Shown: piece after piece, positions 1-9,378 of the stretch
How the letters are laid out: every line of letters begins with the position of its first letter
How positions within the stretch are numbered: the stretch's first letter is position 1
NCBI RefSeq assembly: GCF_029223885.1
Contig: NZ_CP119409.1
Span: forward strand, 522,001-586,000
DNA length: 64,000 nt
Source of the DNA: Pararhizobium gei
Lineage (GTDB): Bacteria; Pseudomonadota; Alphaproteobacteria; Rhizobiales; Rhizobiaceae
Reading direction: 5' to 3'
Made by a program: the position numbers and the translations under genes
The notes under the pieces: generated by a model
Seen by the model: only the letters and a program-made list of their open reading frames with translations
Databases searched by the model: none
What the model was told of the DNA's origin: nothing

Positions 1-186
1 ATCGGCGGCCTTGTCACGCAGGGTTTGGTTGTCCTGCACATGGAGGGCGACAGGGTCAAGTTCGAGGAGCATGTGCCGCTCGATGCCCGCATCCGTGACG
101 TCAAGGTCGCTCCGGATGGCTCGGTCTACGCGCTTACCGAAAGCCGCCGTGGTGCATCGACAATCATCAGGCTGACGAAAGCGTAA
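1..186 (+). CDS. C-terminal end of PQQ-dependent sugar dehydrogenase-like protein (partial)
   Basis: The window opens inside a plus-strand gene; 61 codons remain before the TAA at 184-186. The tail contains RIRDVKVAPDGSVYALTE, which fits the last beta-propeller blade of soluble aldose/glucose dehydrogenases (GSDH family, YliI type), periplasmic enzymes that oxidise aldoses with PQQ. The catalytic part lies outside the window, so the call rests on the propeller-like tail only. Another beta-propeller protein is possible. Confidence 0.55.
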   Translation: MGGLVTQGLVVLHMEGDRVKFEEHVPLDARIRDVKVAPDGSVYALTESRRGASTIIRLTKA

Positions 187-324
187 ACGAGACTGCGGGC
201 TCTGCTTTCAGAGCCAACAATCAAGTGTAGGCGGACCCCATTGGAGTCTGCCCCTGTCCTTCTCGCGGTGTACGGGGAAGATGCCCGAAAGGGTGGATCC
301 ACAGCCTAATTTAACGGCCGGACC

Positions 325-1596
325 TCATCGGAGGTTGGCCTTCAGGCTTGCATCGGGAAAGCATGTGGGCTCGATACCGTTCTTTGACTGCCAATCACCC
401 ATGGAACGGCGTGTCTTATAGCCTGCAAGACCATCGGCCTTGCCAACGTCGTAACCTTTGGCCTGCAGTGCCTTCTGCATCTTCAACACGTCGGAACGCA
501 GCATCTTGCCGACATCGCCGAACGGACCCTTGAAAGCGCTGCCGCCGCCGGAAATACGGTCGGCGAGATTGCCGATGAACAGCGCGTAGAGGTCGGAATT
601 GTTGTATTCCTTTATGACGTAGAAATTCGGCGTGACGATAAATTCCGGCCCATGGCGTCCCGCCGGAACCAGCATCATGCCGCTTGCCTTGGCTTCGCCA
701 GCCGGAAACGCCTTGCCGGAGGCGCGCTCGACGCCGTCAGCGGCCCATTGGGAAATCGGCTTTGCCAGATCCGGGCCTTCCTGCGCGCAGGAAACATTGG
801 CGGGAATATAGACTTCAAATCCCCAGTCGCGGCCGCGCTGCCAGCCCTTTTTTGAAAGATAATGGGCGATCGAACCGAGGGAATCAGGAATCGAGTTCCA
901 GATGTCGCGGCGCCCGTCGCCGTCGAAATCCACGGCATACTTCAAAAAGCTGGACGGCAGGAATTGAGGTTGTCCCATGGCGCCCGCCCAGGAGCCCTTC
1001 ATATCCGCCTCGCGCACATCGCCGCTGTCGAGGATGTGTAGCGCGGCGATCAACTCGCGCCGGAAGAGATCCGGCCTGGTGGACATGAAGGCCTTGGTCG
1101 CCAGAACATCCATCACCGGATACGGGATCTTCGCACGCCCATAGCCGGATTCGCGCCCCCAGACGGCAAGCACGATCGCGCCGGGCACGCCGTAGGTCTT
1201 TTCGATTTTCCGCAACGTCGCGGCATGGGTTTTTGCAAGGCTTCGGCCGGTGCCGGCCAGTCCCTGCAGCCTCTTTTCAGAGAAATAGGCGCCGGGGGAT
1301 GAGAACTCCGCCTGGCTCTGTTTCTGCTCATCCCGTGGCTTGGTGCCGGGCGGCACGAGATCGGGCAAGTCCCAGTTCAACGTCACGCTTTTGAAGGCGG
1401 CAGTGAAGGACGTCTGCGAAATGCCGGATGTCTGCGCCTCCGGCCAGAGGTCGGTCTGCAGCCATTGGCGAAATTGCGCCTCGGTATCAGCCTTGGAGGC
1501 GGCGAGGGTGGGGAGTGGGGAAAGTGAGACGATCGTTGCAACGATCATCGACAGAACATGCCGAAACTTCCCCCCTTCTGTCGGCGACGCCGACAT
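325..1596 (-). CDS. Lytic murein transglycosylase, MltB family, with C-terminal peptidoglycan-binding domain
   Basis: Cleaves peptidoglycan glycan strands, forming 1,6-anhydromuramic ends, in the periplasm. The SLT_2/MltB core shows VWGRESGYG with the catalytic Glu and the downstream MGQPQFLPSSF motif. The last ~60 residues (SDVLKMQKALQAKGYDVG, TRRSMGDWQ) form a PG_binding_1 domain. A signal peptide ends near PLPTLAAS. The frame stays open up to 1779, but those extra residues only translate a palindromic repeat. I chose the ATG at 1596, where the repeat supplies GAGG a few bases upstream and the signal peptide gains basic residues; an ATG at 1548 is the alternative. It lies directly downstream of recR on the same strand. 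Confidence 0.85.
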   Translation of the reverse strand: MSASPTEGGKFRHVLSMIVATIVSLSPLPTLAASKADTEAQFRQWLQTDLWPEAQTSGISQTSFTAAFKSVTLNWDLPDLVPPGTKPRDEQKQSQAEFSSPGAYFSEKRLQGLAGTGRSLAKTHAATLRKIEKTYGVPGAIVLAVWGRESGYGRAKIPYPVMDVLATKAFMSTRPDLFRRELIAALHILDSGDVREADMKGSWAGAMGQPQFLPSSFLKYAVDFDGDGRRDIWNSIPDSLGSIAHYLSKKGWQRGRDWGFEVYIPANVSCAQEGPDLAKPISQWAADGVERASGKAFPAGEAKASGMMLVPAGRHGPEFIVTPNFYVIKEYNNSDLYALFIGNLADRISGGGSAFKGPFGDVGKMLRSDVLKMQKALQAKGYDVGKADGLAGYKTRRSMGDWQSKNGIEPTCFPDASLKANLR

Positions 1597-1730
1597 CTCC
1601 CCCTCAAGGGGGGAGATTGGCCGCAGGCCTCGGGCATACCTTACAACGGAATAACCGAGGGAAAAGAATGATCTCCCCCCTTGAGGGGGAGATGTCACGG
1701 AGTGACAGAGGGGGGGAACTCTCGACGCGC
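1566..1730. repeat. Pair of rhizobial palindromic intergenic repeats (RIME/ABC-like)
   Basis: Two near-palindromes built on CTCCCCCTTGAGGGGGAG-type arms lie at 1594-1616 and 1671-1692, in opposite orientation, each followed by a conserved tail (CTGTCGGCGACGCC near 1578, GTCACGGAGTGACAGAGG near 1693). Translated, they give the SPLEGEM/SPPQGG strings that recur in mis-extended rhizobial ORFs. They resemble the Rhizobium intergenic mosaic elements; the exact family name is my recollection. They fill the recR-transglycosylase gap and appear to form the 5' end of the transglycosylase gene. Confidence 0.7.
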
Positions 1731-1775
1731 TCCGGGGCTTGATCTGTCGCCCTTTCTCTTTTCTCGTCATCATGC

Positions 1776-2381
1776 TCATATCGCCGTCCTTGCCCGGAGC
1801 GCCGCCGTCAGCGTCCCCTCGTCCAGATAGTCCAACTCGCCGCCGACCGGCACGCCATGCGCCAGCCGGGTGATCTTGACCTCAAGTCCGTCGAGCTGGT
1901 CGGTAATATAGTGGGCCGTCGTCTGGCCTTCGACGGTGGCGTTCACGGCAATGATCAACTCGTGCACACCACCCCTGCTGACACGCTCAACGAGGCTCCG
2001 GATGTTGAGATCACCCGGCCCGACCCCGTCGAGCGGCGAGAGCGTGCCGCCAAGCACATGATAGGCAGTGTTCATCGCGCTGGCACGCTCCAGCGCCCAG
2101 AGATCGGAGACGTCCTCGACGACGATGATGACGGAATTGTCGCGCCGGTCGTCGGTGCAGACGCTGCACGGATCGCTGGTGTCGACATTGCCGCATGTCG
2201 AACAGATACGCACCTTGCGATGCGCTTCGCCCATGGCGTCGGCGAGGGGGCCGAGTAGCTGGTCCTTCTTCTTGACGAGATGCAGCGCGGCCCGTCGTGC
2301 GGAGCGGGGTCCAAGCCCCGGTACCTTCGCCAGCAATTGGATAAGTTTTTCGATTTCGGGGCCGGTGACTCGCTTTGCCAT
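1776..2381 (-). CDS. recR: Recombination mediator protein RecR
   Basis: 201 residues, the normal RecR length. RecR works with RecO/RecF to load RecA at single-strand gaps. Visible parts are the N-terminal helix-hairpin-helix ([19 protein letters not shown]), the four-cysteine zinc finger ([16 protein letters not shown], about residues 57-72) and the Toprim domain ([14 protein letters not shown]), ending in the conserved [13 protein letters not shown]. The ATG at 2381 is clear. In many alphaproteobacteria recR follows dnaX-ybaB; here two plus-strand genes separate them. Confidence 0.96.
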   Translation of the reverse strand: MAKRVTGPEIEKLIQLLAKVPGLGPRSARRAALHLVKKKDQLLGPLADAMGEAHRKVRICSTCGNVDTSDPCSVCTDDRRDNSVIIVVEDVSDLWALERASAMNTAYHVLGGTLSPLDGVGPGDLNIRSLVERVSRGGVHELIIAVNATVEGQTTAHYITDQLDGLEVKITRLAHGVPVGGELDYLDEGTLTAALRARTAI

Positions 2382-2439
2382 GCGGCGGTTCTATCTCATA
2401 TCCGTGTCGAACGAAATTGCTGAAAAGAGTATCCCGCCC

Positions 2440-3054
2440 ATGAAAATCCTCGCCGTCTGCACCGGCAGCGCCGAAATCCTGCCGGGAAAATCCTACAAGA
2501 CCGGCATCTTCAAGCATCCGGTCGAGGCCGGCGTCATGATCGACCGCGAGGGGCTGATCGGTGACAAGATCTGCAACCGCAACCATCATGGCGGTCCCGA
2601 TCAGGCCGTCTACGCGCTTGGCTCGGTCGATCTCGACTGGTGGTCGAAGGAACTGGGTCGTGACCTGGAGCCAGGCATTTTCGGTGAAAACCTGGTGATT
2701 GAGGGCGCCGATAGCCGTAGGGTTTCCGTGGGCGATCGTTTTCTGACGGAGACGATCGAACTTGAAGTCACGTCGGCCCGGATACCGTGCGCGACCCTGT
2801 CCGCGCGCATGAACGATCCGGCCTTTGCCCGGAGCTTCGTCAAGGCGGGGCGGCCGGGCTTCTATTGCCGTGTGTTGAAGGACGGTGTGATCCAGGCTGG
2901 CGACGAAATCACCTGCCATCCTTATACAGGGGCTGCGGTGATGATGCCGGAAATGCTGCAAAACTACGGCCGTAATCTCTCTGACGAGGACCGTGACCGA
3001 TATCTGGCCGCCCCGATCCATGACAAGCTGCGTGCCAAACTCACCAGTGCCTGA
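2440..3054 (+). CDS. MOSC domain-containing protein (YiiM-like)
   Basis: 204 residues. MOSC domains bind sulfur carried by molybdenum cofactor enzymes; YiiM-type proteins act in reductive detoxification or metal-sulfur delivery. The core reads GLIGDKICNRNHHGGPDQAVYAL, then PGIFGENLVIEG and a conserved Cys in SARIPCATLSARM, followed by a GRPGFYCRVL segment. The start was set at the ATG at 2440, because the open frame upstream runs antisense through recR. It is divergent from recR with only 58 bp between starts. Confidence 0.85.
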   Translation: MKILAVCTGSAEILPGKSYKTGIFKHPVEAGVMIDREGLIGDKICNRNHHGGPDQAVYALGSVDLDWWSKELGRDLEPGIFGENLVIEGADSRRVSVGDRFLTETIELEVTSARIPCATLSARMNDPAFARSFVKAGRPGFYCRVLKDGVIQAGDEITCHPYTGAAVMMPEMLQNYGRNLSDEDRDRYLAAPIHDKLRAKLTSA

Positions 3055-3279
3055 GATGCCGCTGAGGTGAGGTGCTCGGGCCTTTCCCCCTTAACCATTC
3101 GGTAAGGTTTCGCTTTGCCGGGCGCGGGTTTGGCGTTAGGAGAGGGTTGTATCCATCCCCGCAAAGGGGCTGCAGCAATCCATTTTTATACCATGCAGAC
3201 AAGGTCGTCGTTCTCCGCTTCCGTATCATGAGGGCGGCGAAGAACCGGGTCTTTGCGTGCTGTGCAAAGGACTGTCATC

Positions 3280-4152
3280 ATGCGTGAAACTTTACAGCGG
3301 CGTTTCGGGCGATGGGCAATGGGGCTGGCGGTCGTGCTTACCGGGTTGAGCGTCGATCACCCGGCCTCAATGGCCGCCGATTGTCTGCCGCAGGCGGCGC
3401 GCAACCCGGAGGTCATGCGGCTTGAACGGCAGATCGCCGCCAACCGCAGCTTTCAGGTCAAATACGGCTGCGCAATGTTCGCTTCCTTCGCCTGCCGGGA
3501 GATTTCCGGGCGCATCGCTCAAGCGTCCAGTCGCCTGGTCGCCCTGTCGTCCGCTGCGCCCCTCCGGATTTGCGAGAGACCGGCGACCGCAAAACGGATC
3601 GACCGCCACCGCATCGTTTCGATGCCCCAGCGCAGGGCATCGGTGTTAACCAGGCGCATCACACCGGCTGTGGTCGAAACACAGTCCGGGATTGAAACGC
3701 GTTGTGTCCGGCTTTCTGACGGCTATTATTTTCCGACGCCGAACTCCGGCTACAACGCTGCGAAGGACAGGGACGTCATCCTTGCCCAGTGCCGGTTCAT
3801 CTGTGACGATCCGGCCATGGACGTCTATCGCGTGAGCGGGCCGGACGGAAACGCCGACGACATGGTGTCCGTGGTTTCCGGTATACGCTATGCCGACTTG
3901 CCGAGTGCCGGCGCCTATCGCTCCGCCCCCCGTCTGAAAGCATGCGACATGAACCGTTTCTACAAGACGGTGATGGCCAGAACTCCGGCCGTAGCCGCTT
4001 CCGTTGCAAGGGATGTACCCGAAAAGCGGCCGGCTGACCTCATGACGGTCGCTGTTCTGGACAATGTCGGTCTGCGAGGCACAACAGGCTTCCTGCCGCC
4101 ACCAACTCGCAGGGTGCGGATCGTCGGAGCGGCGTTCCTTCCGGAGGAATAG
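3280..4152 (+). CDS. DUF2865 domain-containing secreted protein
   Basis: 290 residues with an N-terminal signal peptide (basic RRFGRWAMG, hydrophobic LAVVLTGLSV, cleavage near ASMAAD). The C-terminal half carries the DUF2865 pattern seen in rhizobial exported proteins: RCVRLSDGYYFPTPNSGY, then a cysteine-rich CRFICDDPAMDVYRV, then DMVSVVSGIRYADLPSAGAYR. Function is unknown; paired cysteines suggest disulfides in the periplasm. The ATG at 3280 follows an AAAGGA site at 3266-3271 and is preferred over an upstream TTG at 3253. It lies between the recR/MOSC pair and the convergent ybaB. Confidence 0.75.
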   Translation: MRETLQRRFGRWAMGLAVVLTGLSVDHPASMAADCLPQAARNPEVMRLERQIAANRSFQVKYGCAMFASFACREISGRIAQASSRLVALSSAAPLRICERPATAKRIDRHRIVSMPQRRASVLTRRITPAVVETQSGIETRCVRLSDGYYFPTPNSGYNAAKDRDVILAQCRFICDDPAMDVYRVSGPDGNADDMVSVVSGIRYADLPSAGAYRSAPRLKACDMNRFYKTVMARTPAVAASVARDVPEKRPADLMTVAVLDNVGLRGTTGFLPPPTRRVRIVGAAFLPEE

Positions 4153-4173
4153 TCCGTCCTTCGGGCGCGAAGG

Positions 4174-4497
4174 TTAAAACGGCAGCTTCATGCCGGGCGG
4201 AATCGGCAGGCCGGCCGTCAGTTCGCGGGTCTTCTCGGCGGTGATCGCTTCAGCCTTGTCCTTGCCGTCCTTATGGGCGGCAACAATCAGGTCCTCGAGA
4301 ATTTCGACATCGTCCTCCTTGAAGAGCGACGGATCGATCTTGATGCCCTTCAGGTTGCCCTTGCCGTCCATGCGCAGGGTCACGAGACCGCCGCCGGAGG
4401 AGCCATCGACTTCAAGTGCGGAAATCTCTTCCTGCATCTTTTCCATCTTGGCCTGCATTTCCTTGACCTTGCCCATCATGCCCATGATGTCACGCAT
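4174..4497 (-). CDS. ybaB: YbaB/EbfC family nucleoid-associated protein
   Basis: 107 residues, typical for the family. These small dimeric proteins bind DNA and coat the nucleoid. The N-terminal helix is rich in Met, Lys and Glu ([18 protein letters not shown]), followed by [21 protein letters not shown] and the Pro-rich end [12 protein letters not shown]. The frame is open further upstream, but that part lies antisense inside dnaX; the ATG at 4497 is 37 bp after the dnaX stop, as in the usual dnaX-ybaB operon. Confidence 0.95.
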   Translation of the reverse strand: MRDIMGMMGKVKEMQAKMEKMQEEISALEVDGSSGGGLVTLRMDGKGNLKGIKIDPSLFKEDDVEILEDLIVAAHKDGKDKAEAITAEKTRELTAGLPIPPGMKLPF

Positions 4498-4534
4498 CGC
4501 AAACTCCTCTTTGTGTCTATCTGTGAAAGTGGAT

Positions 4535-6409
4535 CTAGTGTTCGATGTCGTCGCCGGGAAGGATATCGCCATCCTCGGACTCGGCGACGGCCACCGCCTG
4601 AAGCTCTTCCTCCGGCTCGGGACCCCTGATGCGGACATCGGCGATCTTTGCCCCGGGAAAGCGCGCCATGATCGCAGCGACATCGGGATCCTGCCTGGCG
4701 TCGTTGAATTGCCGCTCCTTGGTCGCCGCCTCGGTTTCCACCAGCGTCGGCTGGCCCTGGTCACGGCTGAGGATGACCATCCAGCGAATGCCGGTCCAGT
4801 CTTCGAGCTTCTTCTGGAGTTCTGCCACCAGCGTCTTCGGCGCATCATCCGGAAGATTGATTTCGAGCCGCCCCGGCTCGAGATTGACGATCCGCACGAA
4901 ATTTCGCACCAGCGTTTTCATGCGAATATCGCGATTGGCGGCGCAGAAATCGGCGATATCGCTTGCAGATTTGAGCGGAATTCCAAGCTCCGCCTTGGCC
5001 GCCGCGGCCTCGACGGGCTTTTCTTCAATTTTTCCGACCGGCAATTCAGCCGCCGGAGCTGCGTTCGGCACCGTGCGCAACATGGTCGCGCCGTTTCCGG
5101 TAACGCGCTGTATGGGCGCCATCTCGCTGCTTCGCGCGTCGGCGGCAATGGCGGCTGAAGCCTGGGGTGAGCCGCCGCTCCCACCCGCCGCCGGGGGAGG
5201 TGCAGGCCGGGCTTCGCCACCCGACAGTTCAAGCAGCCGCCGGGCCGCATCTTCCGGCGAGGGAAGATGGGCGGCATGCGCAAGCCGGATGATGACCATT
5301 TCGGCTGCCCCCGCCGGGCGCGACGAGTTTTCGGTCTCGGGAATGCCTTTCAGCAGCATCTGCCAGATGCGGGACAAGGTGGTGACGGCAATGGTCGAGG
5401 AGAAGGCACTGCCGCGGGTGCGTTCGATCTCGCTCAGCGACTGGTCGATGGCCGCATCGGGCACATATTTCAGGCGAGTGACGAGATGGGTGAAATCGGC
5501 GAGATCGGTGAGCACGACGGAGGGGCTGGCGCCTGCCTCGTACTGTCCGGCAAATTCGAAGAGCGCTGCCGCCACATCGCCTTTGACGATGTGATCGAAG
5601 AGATCGACGATGCGCGCCCGGTCGGCAAGCCCGAGCATGGAGCGCACGGCTTCCACCTCGACCACGCCGCCGCCATGGGCGATCGCCTGATCGAGCAGCG
5701 ACAGGCCGTCGCGCGCCGAGCCTTCGGCAGCGCGCGCAATCATCGCCATGGCATCCGGATCGGCAGAAATGCCTTCCTTGCCGAGGATCGTGGTGAACAG
5801 GCCGACGAGGTCCGACGCGCCGATGCGGCGCAGGTCGAAGCGCTGGCAACGCGACAGCACGGTGATCGGCACCTTGCGGATCTCGGTAGTGGCGAAGATG
5901 AACTTCACATGCTCTGGCGGCTCTTCGAGCGTCTTCAACAACCCGTTGAAGGCCTGGGTCGAGAGCATATGCACTTCGTCGATGATGTAGACTTTGTAGC
6001 GCGCCGAAACCGGACGGTAGCGCACCTGCTCGATGATCTCGCGGATATCGTCGATGCCGGTGTGGGATGCAGCATCCATCTCGATGACATCGACATGCCG
6101 GCCTTCCATGATCGCCTGGCAATGCTCGCCGGGGATGCGCAAGTCGATGGTCGGCTTGTCGATTTCGGCCGTTTTATAGTTCAGCGCGCGGGCCAGGATG
6201 CGGGCGGTCGTCGTCTTGCCGACACCGCGCACGCCGGTCAGCATATAGGCCTGCGCAATGCGTCCGGTGTCGAATGCATTCGTCAGCGTGCGTACCATCG
6301 GTTCCTGTCCGACCATCAGATCGGAGAAATCCTTCGGCCGGTATTTGCGCGCAAGAACGCGGTAGGCGGCGGGCTTTTCGGCGGGTGGGATCAGAATATC
6401 TTCGCTCAT
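4535..6409 (-). CDS. dnaX: DNA polymerase III subunit gamma/tau
   Basis: 624 residues. The clamp-loader ATPase that places the beta clamp on primed DNA. The N-terminal AAA+ domain has Walker A ([18 protein letters not shown]), Walker B-like IIDEVHMLS and the arginine-finger segment [20 protein letters not shown]. The zinc module usually present after Walker A has lost its cysteines (only one, in [11 protein letters not shown]), as I recall for rhizobial DnaX. An Ala/Pro linker around residues 390-440 leads to the tau-specific C-terminal domain. No frameshift slip site was noticed. It probably starts the dnaX-ybaB operon. Confidence 0.97.
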   Translation of the reverse strand: MSEDILIPPAEKPAAYRVLARKYRPKDFSDLMVGQEPMVRTLTNAFDTGRIAQAYMLTGVRGVGKTTTARILARALNYKTAEIDKPTIDLRIPGEHCQAIMEGRHVDVIEMDAASHTGIDDIREIIEQVRYRPVSARYKVYIIDEVHMLSTQAFNGLLKTLEEPPEHVKFIFATTEIRKVPITVLSRCQRFDLRRIGASDLVGLFTTILGKEGISADPDAMAMIARAAEGSARDGLSLLDQAIAHGGGVVEVEAVRSMLGLADRARIVDLFDHIVKGDVAAALFEFAGQYEAGASPSVVLTDLADFTHLVTRLKYVPDAAIDQSLSEIERTRGSAFSSTIAVTTLSRIWQMLLKGIPETENSSRPAGAAEMVIIRLAHAAHLPSPEDAARRLLELSGGEARPAPPPAAGGSGGSPQASAAIAADARSSEMAPIQRVTGNGATMLRTVPNAAPAAELPVGKIEEKPVEAAAAKAELGIPLKSASDIADFCAANRDIRMKTLVRNFVRIVNLEPGRLEINLPDDAPKTLVAELQKKLEDWTGIRWMVILSRDQGQPTLVETEAATKERQFNDARQDPDVAAIMARFPGAKIADVRIRGPEPEEELQAVAVAESEDGDILPGDDIEH

Positions 6410-6477
6410 CGCCCTTTTTCCCCTAGATGGGGCCGTTTGACTTCAGTCGTGTCCAGACAGGACGGAAGGAAAAGGGT

Positions 6478-6573
6478 GGGAGGCTGGCACGATGACCCGT
6501 GCCTGGCTCGTTGGGGCTGCTTCCTTCCGGACCTGACCCGGTTGGCGAGTGGCTCGTCCACCACCAACCTCCC
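6478..6573 (-). ncRNA. ffs: 4.5S signal recognition particle RNA (small SRP RNA)
   Basis: On the minus strand this region holds the SRP domain IV core GGTCAGGTCCGGAAGGAAGC followed by AGCC, the Ffh-binding loop. The ends pair: GGGAGGTTGG at the 5' end (6564-6573) with CCAGCCTCCC at the 3' end (6478-6487), which set the boundaries at about 96 nt. With Ffh it targets membrane proteins to the Sec translocon. It sits 68 bp upstream of dnaX, a common place in alphaproteobacteria. Confidence 0.95.
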
Positions 6574-6674
6574 GACTTCCATATCGGCAATATCCGGACC
6601 AAATGCAAGCCACGCCTTGCAGAATCTGCTATCGGTTGACAAACAAAGGAAAAATCACAGTTCAGGGGATATGT

Positions 6675-7079
6675 TTGCCACAATTCACCATTGATCACCG
6701 CCTCGAGCGGGACGGATTGCTGATCGCCACACTCGGACTTTGCCAGCTTCGGATCAACAATGACCGTCGTTGGCCATGGCTCGTTCTCATTCCGCAGCGC
6801 AATGACCTGTCGGAAGTCTTCGAGCTTGCGCCGCTCGATCAGGCCGTGCTGACTTTCGAGAGCAATATGGTCGCTTCGGCATTGAAAAAAGCAACGGGGG
6901 CGACCAAGATCAATGTTGGCGCGCTTGGTAATATTGTTCGCCAGCTTCACGTTCATGTCATTGCCCGGGTTGAGGGTGATGCAAACTGGCCCGGACCTGT
7001 CTGGGGATTCGAGACGCCCGAACCTTGGGAAAACGATGCGCGCGAGGCTTTTGCAGCACGGATACTGGAAAATCTCTGA
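6675..7079 (+). CDS. HIT family protein
   Basis: 134 residues. HIT proteins are nucleotide hydrolases or transferases acting on dinucleoside polyphosphates or AMP derivatives. Opening residues PQFTIDHRLERDGLL and the core LGNIVRQLHVHVIAR match rhizobial HIT proteins. The canonical triad His-x-His-x-His is incomplete: the third position is Ile (HVHVI), so classic hydrolase activity is uncertain. I chose a TTG start at 6675, 5-6 bases after AGGGGA; the nearby ATG at 6671 is out of frame. The stop is 2 bp before nudC, so the two are probably co-transcribed. Confidence 0.85.
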   Translation: MPQFTIDHRLERDGLLIATLGLCQLRINNDRRWPWLVLIPQRNDLSEVFELAPLDQAVLTFESNMVASALKKATGATKINVGALGNIVRQLHVHVIARVEGDANWPGPVWGFETPEPWENDAREAFAARILENL

Positions 7080-7081
7080 TC

Positions 7082-8056
7082 ATGACGAAATCGATATTCG
7101 ACCTGCACGGTCCCCATCCCGAACCCAGCACGCTTGTCGCATTCGCCGAAAATCACTTGGACAGGCAGTCTGAGAACCGACCAGACGACTGCGTCGAGGC
7201 CGCCTTTCGCAAGGAGGGCGCGCATGTTTTTGCTTTTTCCGGCACAAAACTGGTCGTCAAGCATGACGAGCAGGTCATCGACCCGCTTTTCGCGCCCTAT
7301 GAGCTTGCCGGCCTTGACCCTCAGTTGGACGACGCGGTTCTTCTTGGGTTCCTGCCGAATGGCGAGCCGCGATTGGCGGTGCCTGTCGGTCTGGCGGAGG
7401 ATGCGCTTCCCGAGCCCTTCAAGCTTGCCGATGGGCGCATGCTCTATCGCCAGCAGATGCTGCCGGACGAACTTCTGGGCCAGTTCGCGCAGGCGTCCAG
7501 CCTGATCACATGGAATGCTACCAACCGCTTCTGTGGCAAGTGCGGATCGGCCATGGAGGTGAAGGCGGGCGGCTATCGCCGCGTATGCGCCGCGTGCGGC
7601 CACATGGTTTTTCCGCGAACCGACCCGGTCGTGATCATGATGACGATCGATCTGGAGCGCGACCTCTGCCTGCTGGGACGCAGCCCCCATTTCCCGGAAG
7701 GCATGTATTCCTGTCTCGCCGGTTTCCTGGAGCCGGGGGAAACCATAGAGAATGCAGTCAGACGCGAAACCTGCGAGGAATCCGGCATCCGCATCGGCCG
7801 TGTCCGCTATCATGCCTCACAGCCCTGGCCTATGCCACATACGCTGATGATTGGCTGCTATGCCGAGGCAAAATCCCGTGAGATCCACCGCGATGACCAG
7901 GAACTGGAAGATTGCCGCTGGTTTACGAGGGAGGAGACCGTCGCGATGCTGGCGCGCAACGCCGGAGTGGCCTTGGCCACCGGCGAGCTTGGTCCACCGC
8001 CGAAAGGGGCGATTGCGCATCGTCTGATGCGGGATTGGCTGGACTGGCCCGCCTGA
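7082..8056 (+). CDS. nudC: NAD(+) diphosphatase NudC
   Basis: 324 residues. Hydrolyses NAD(H) to NMN(H) and AMP and can remove NAD caps from RNA. Two zinc-binding pairs are visible (C151GKC154 and CAAC about 18 residues later), then the Nudix box GFLEPGETIENAVRRETCEE ending SGI, then SQPWPMPHTLMIGC, the SQPWPFP-type motif specific to NudC. The ATG at 7082 lies 2 bp after the HIT stop codon. Confidence 0.95.
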   Translation: MTKSIFDLHGPHPEPSTLVAFAENHLDRQSENRPDDCVEAAFRKEGAHVFAFSGTKLVVKHDEQVIDPLFAPYELAGLDPQLDDAVLLGFLPNGEPRLAVPVGLAEDALPEPFKLADGRMLYRQQMLPDELLGQFAQASSLITWNATNRFCGKCGSAMEVKAGGYRRVCAACGHMVFPRTDPVVIMMTIDLERDLCLLGRSPHFPEGMYSCLAGFLEPGETIENAVRRETCEESGIRIGRVRYHASQPWPMPHTLMIGCYAEAKSREIHRDDQELEDCRWFTREETVAMLARNAGVALATGELGPPPKGAIAHRLMRDWLDWPA

Positions 8057-8090
8057 AAAAACGGCGCCCGCACCTCGCCGACGCCGTTCC
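8055..8090 (-). terminator. Rho-independent terminator of the porin gene
   Basis: Read on the minus strand, AACGGCG (8082-8088) pairs with CGCCGTT (8060-8066), followed by a T-run (complement of 8056-8060). It lies 24 bp past the porin stop and may also stop nudC transcripts from the other side. Confidence 0.7.
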
Positions 8091-8113
8091 TCCCGTAAGA
8101 ATGATGTGTCTGG

Positions 8114-9181
8114 TCAGAAGTTGCGCTGAAAGCGCAGTATACCGCCAAAGGCTTCTCCGCTGCCGCGTTCGCCATCAAAGTCGGTGTAATTGAGTTCCGG
8201 CATGACCGTGAGGTCTTTCACGACTTCGTATTCCACATTGAGCGCTGCGGCCAAGGTACCATCGTCTTCATAGGCGACCTGACCATTAAGCGAAGCCTTG
8301 TCGTTCAGCGTTGCCGAGAAGCCGCCCCATGCGGCCCAATCGCCATACCAGGGGCCATAATAGTTCAGCCGGCGAGTGCCGCCCGGACCCTTGTCGTTGT
8401 CCCAGTCGGACTGGTAGCCGCCCATGACGAAGACGGAGAAGACGTCGTTGAACTTGACATCGAGACGCACCTTGCCGCCGAAGGCTTCAGCATGGGTGTC
8501 GTAACCTGCAACCGCGCCGATGCCGCCCCAATCCTGTTCGTATCTTAAACCACCGAGGATATGAGGCGTGTCGCTATCCGTGTATCGCGCAGTAACATCG
8601 CCAAATCCGGTATCATATTCACCATCGCCTGCCTCAAGCCCGATCAACGCGGAGAACCCGTTCGATCCCTCATAGACATAGCTTGCCTGGTTGGTGCGGT
8701 CGCCGGTGTAATCGATGACGTCGTCGTTGATGATGTTGCCGGCCGAATTGAGCCAGGTATCGAACCGTGAATCGTCATAGCCTGCCCGGAAGCCGGCAAT
8801 ATCGATATAGGCACTGTTGATATAGGTAGAGCCGCTGCCGTCAGAGGCCTGGCTGCGCAGTTCGATAAACGAGCGCAACTCGCCATATTCCGTATTGCTG
8901 CGGGCGTCCAAACGGATCGTGCCACGCGAGAAACCGGACCAGCCGATATCGTCGCCGGTGTAGGGATCGTCGCCGAAGCTGGTTTCGAAGCGAACATATC
9001 CGCCGATTTTCAGGCAGGTTTCCGAGCCCGGAATATAGAAGTAGCCCGCACCGAATGCATCGCAGACGCGGACGTATTCCATCGCTTCCGGCTCTGACGC
9101 CACAATGGCGTCTGCCGCTTGGGCCTGCTGTACGGCCGCGAGAGCGGCAACTGATCCAAGAAGAATCATTTTCAGTTTCAT
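8114..9181 (-). CDS. Outer membrane porin (Porin_2 family)
   Basis: 355 residues. Trimeric beta-barrel channel for small hydrophilic solutes. The signal peptide ends at VQQAQA/AD; the mature start AMEYVRVCDAFGAGYFYIPG and the ETCLKIGGYVRFE segment with its cysteine pair are hallmarks of rhizobial and Brucella Omp2/RopA porins. The last residue is Phe, as required for BAM-mediated assembly. It stands alone with its own terminator and about 200 bp of upstream region. Confidence 0.94.
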   Translation of the reverse strand: MKLKMILLGSVAALAAVQQAQAADAIVASEPEAMEYVRVCDAFGAGYFYIPGSETCLKIGGYVRFETSFGDDPYTGDDIGWSGFSRGTIRLDARSNTEYGELRSFIELRSQASDGSGSTYINSAYIDIAGFRAGYDDSRFDTWLNSAGNIINDDVIDYTGDRTNQASYVYEGSNGFSALIGLEAGDGEYDTGFGDVTARYTDSDTPHILGGLRYEQDWGGIGAVAGYDTHAEAFGGKVRLDVKFNDVFSVFVMGGYQSDWDNDKGPGGTRRLNYYGPWYGDWAAWGGFSATLNDKASLNGQVAYEDDGTLAAALNVEYEVVKDLTVMPELNYTDFDGERGSGEAFGGILRFQRNF

Positions 9182-9378
9182 GGAGATCTACCTTTTGTGG
9201 CGCATGCCGCTGGAGCCACGGCAAGCCGCCTAATTGCTGTTGGATGGAATGGCGCACGGTCGAGCAATACCAGTTTTATGCGACATACAAACCGCTGAGG
9301 GTCCTCCGTAAAATAACCATTTTTTGGCCACAAACGAAACCCGCCAGTTTTTGCCCTTTAAAAAGGCCGGTATCGTTC

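Noticed and set aside
228..255. Inverted repeat GGCGGAC / GTCTGCC after the sugar dehydrogenase
   Set aside because: Short with a G-U pair and no T-run; could be a terminator but not supported enough.
5267..6694. A 475-residue plus-strand frame inside dnaX and ffs
   Set aside because: It crosses the SRP RNA and mirrors dnaX; no protein features.
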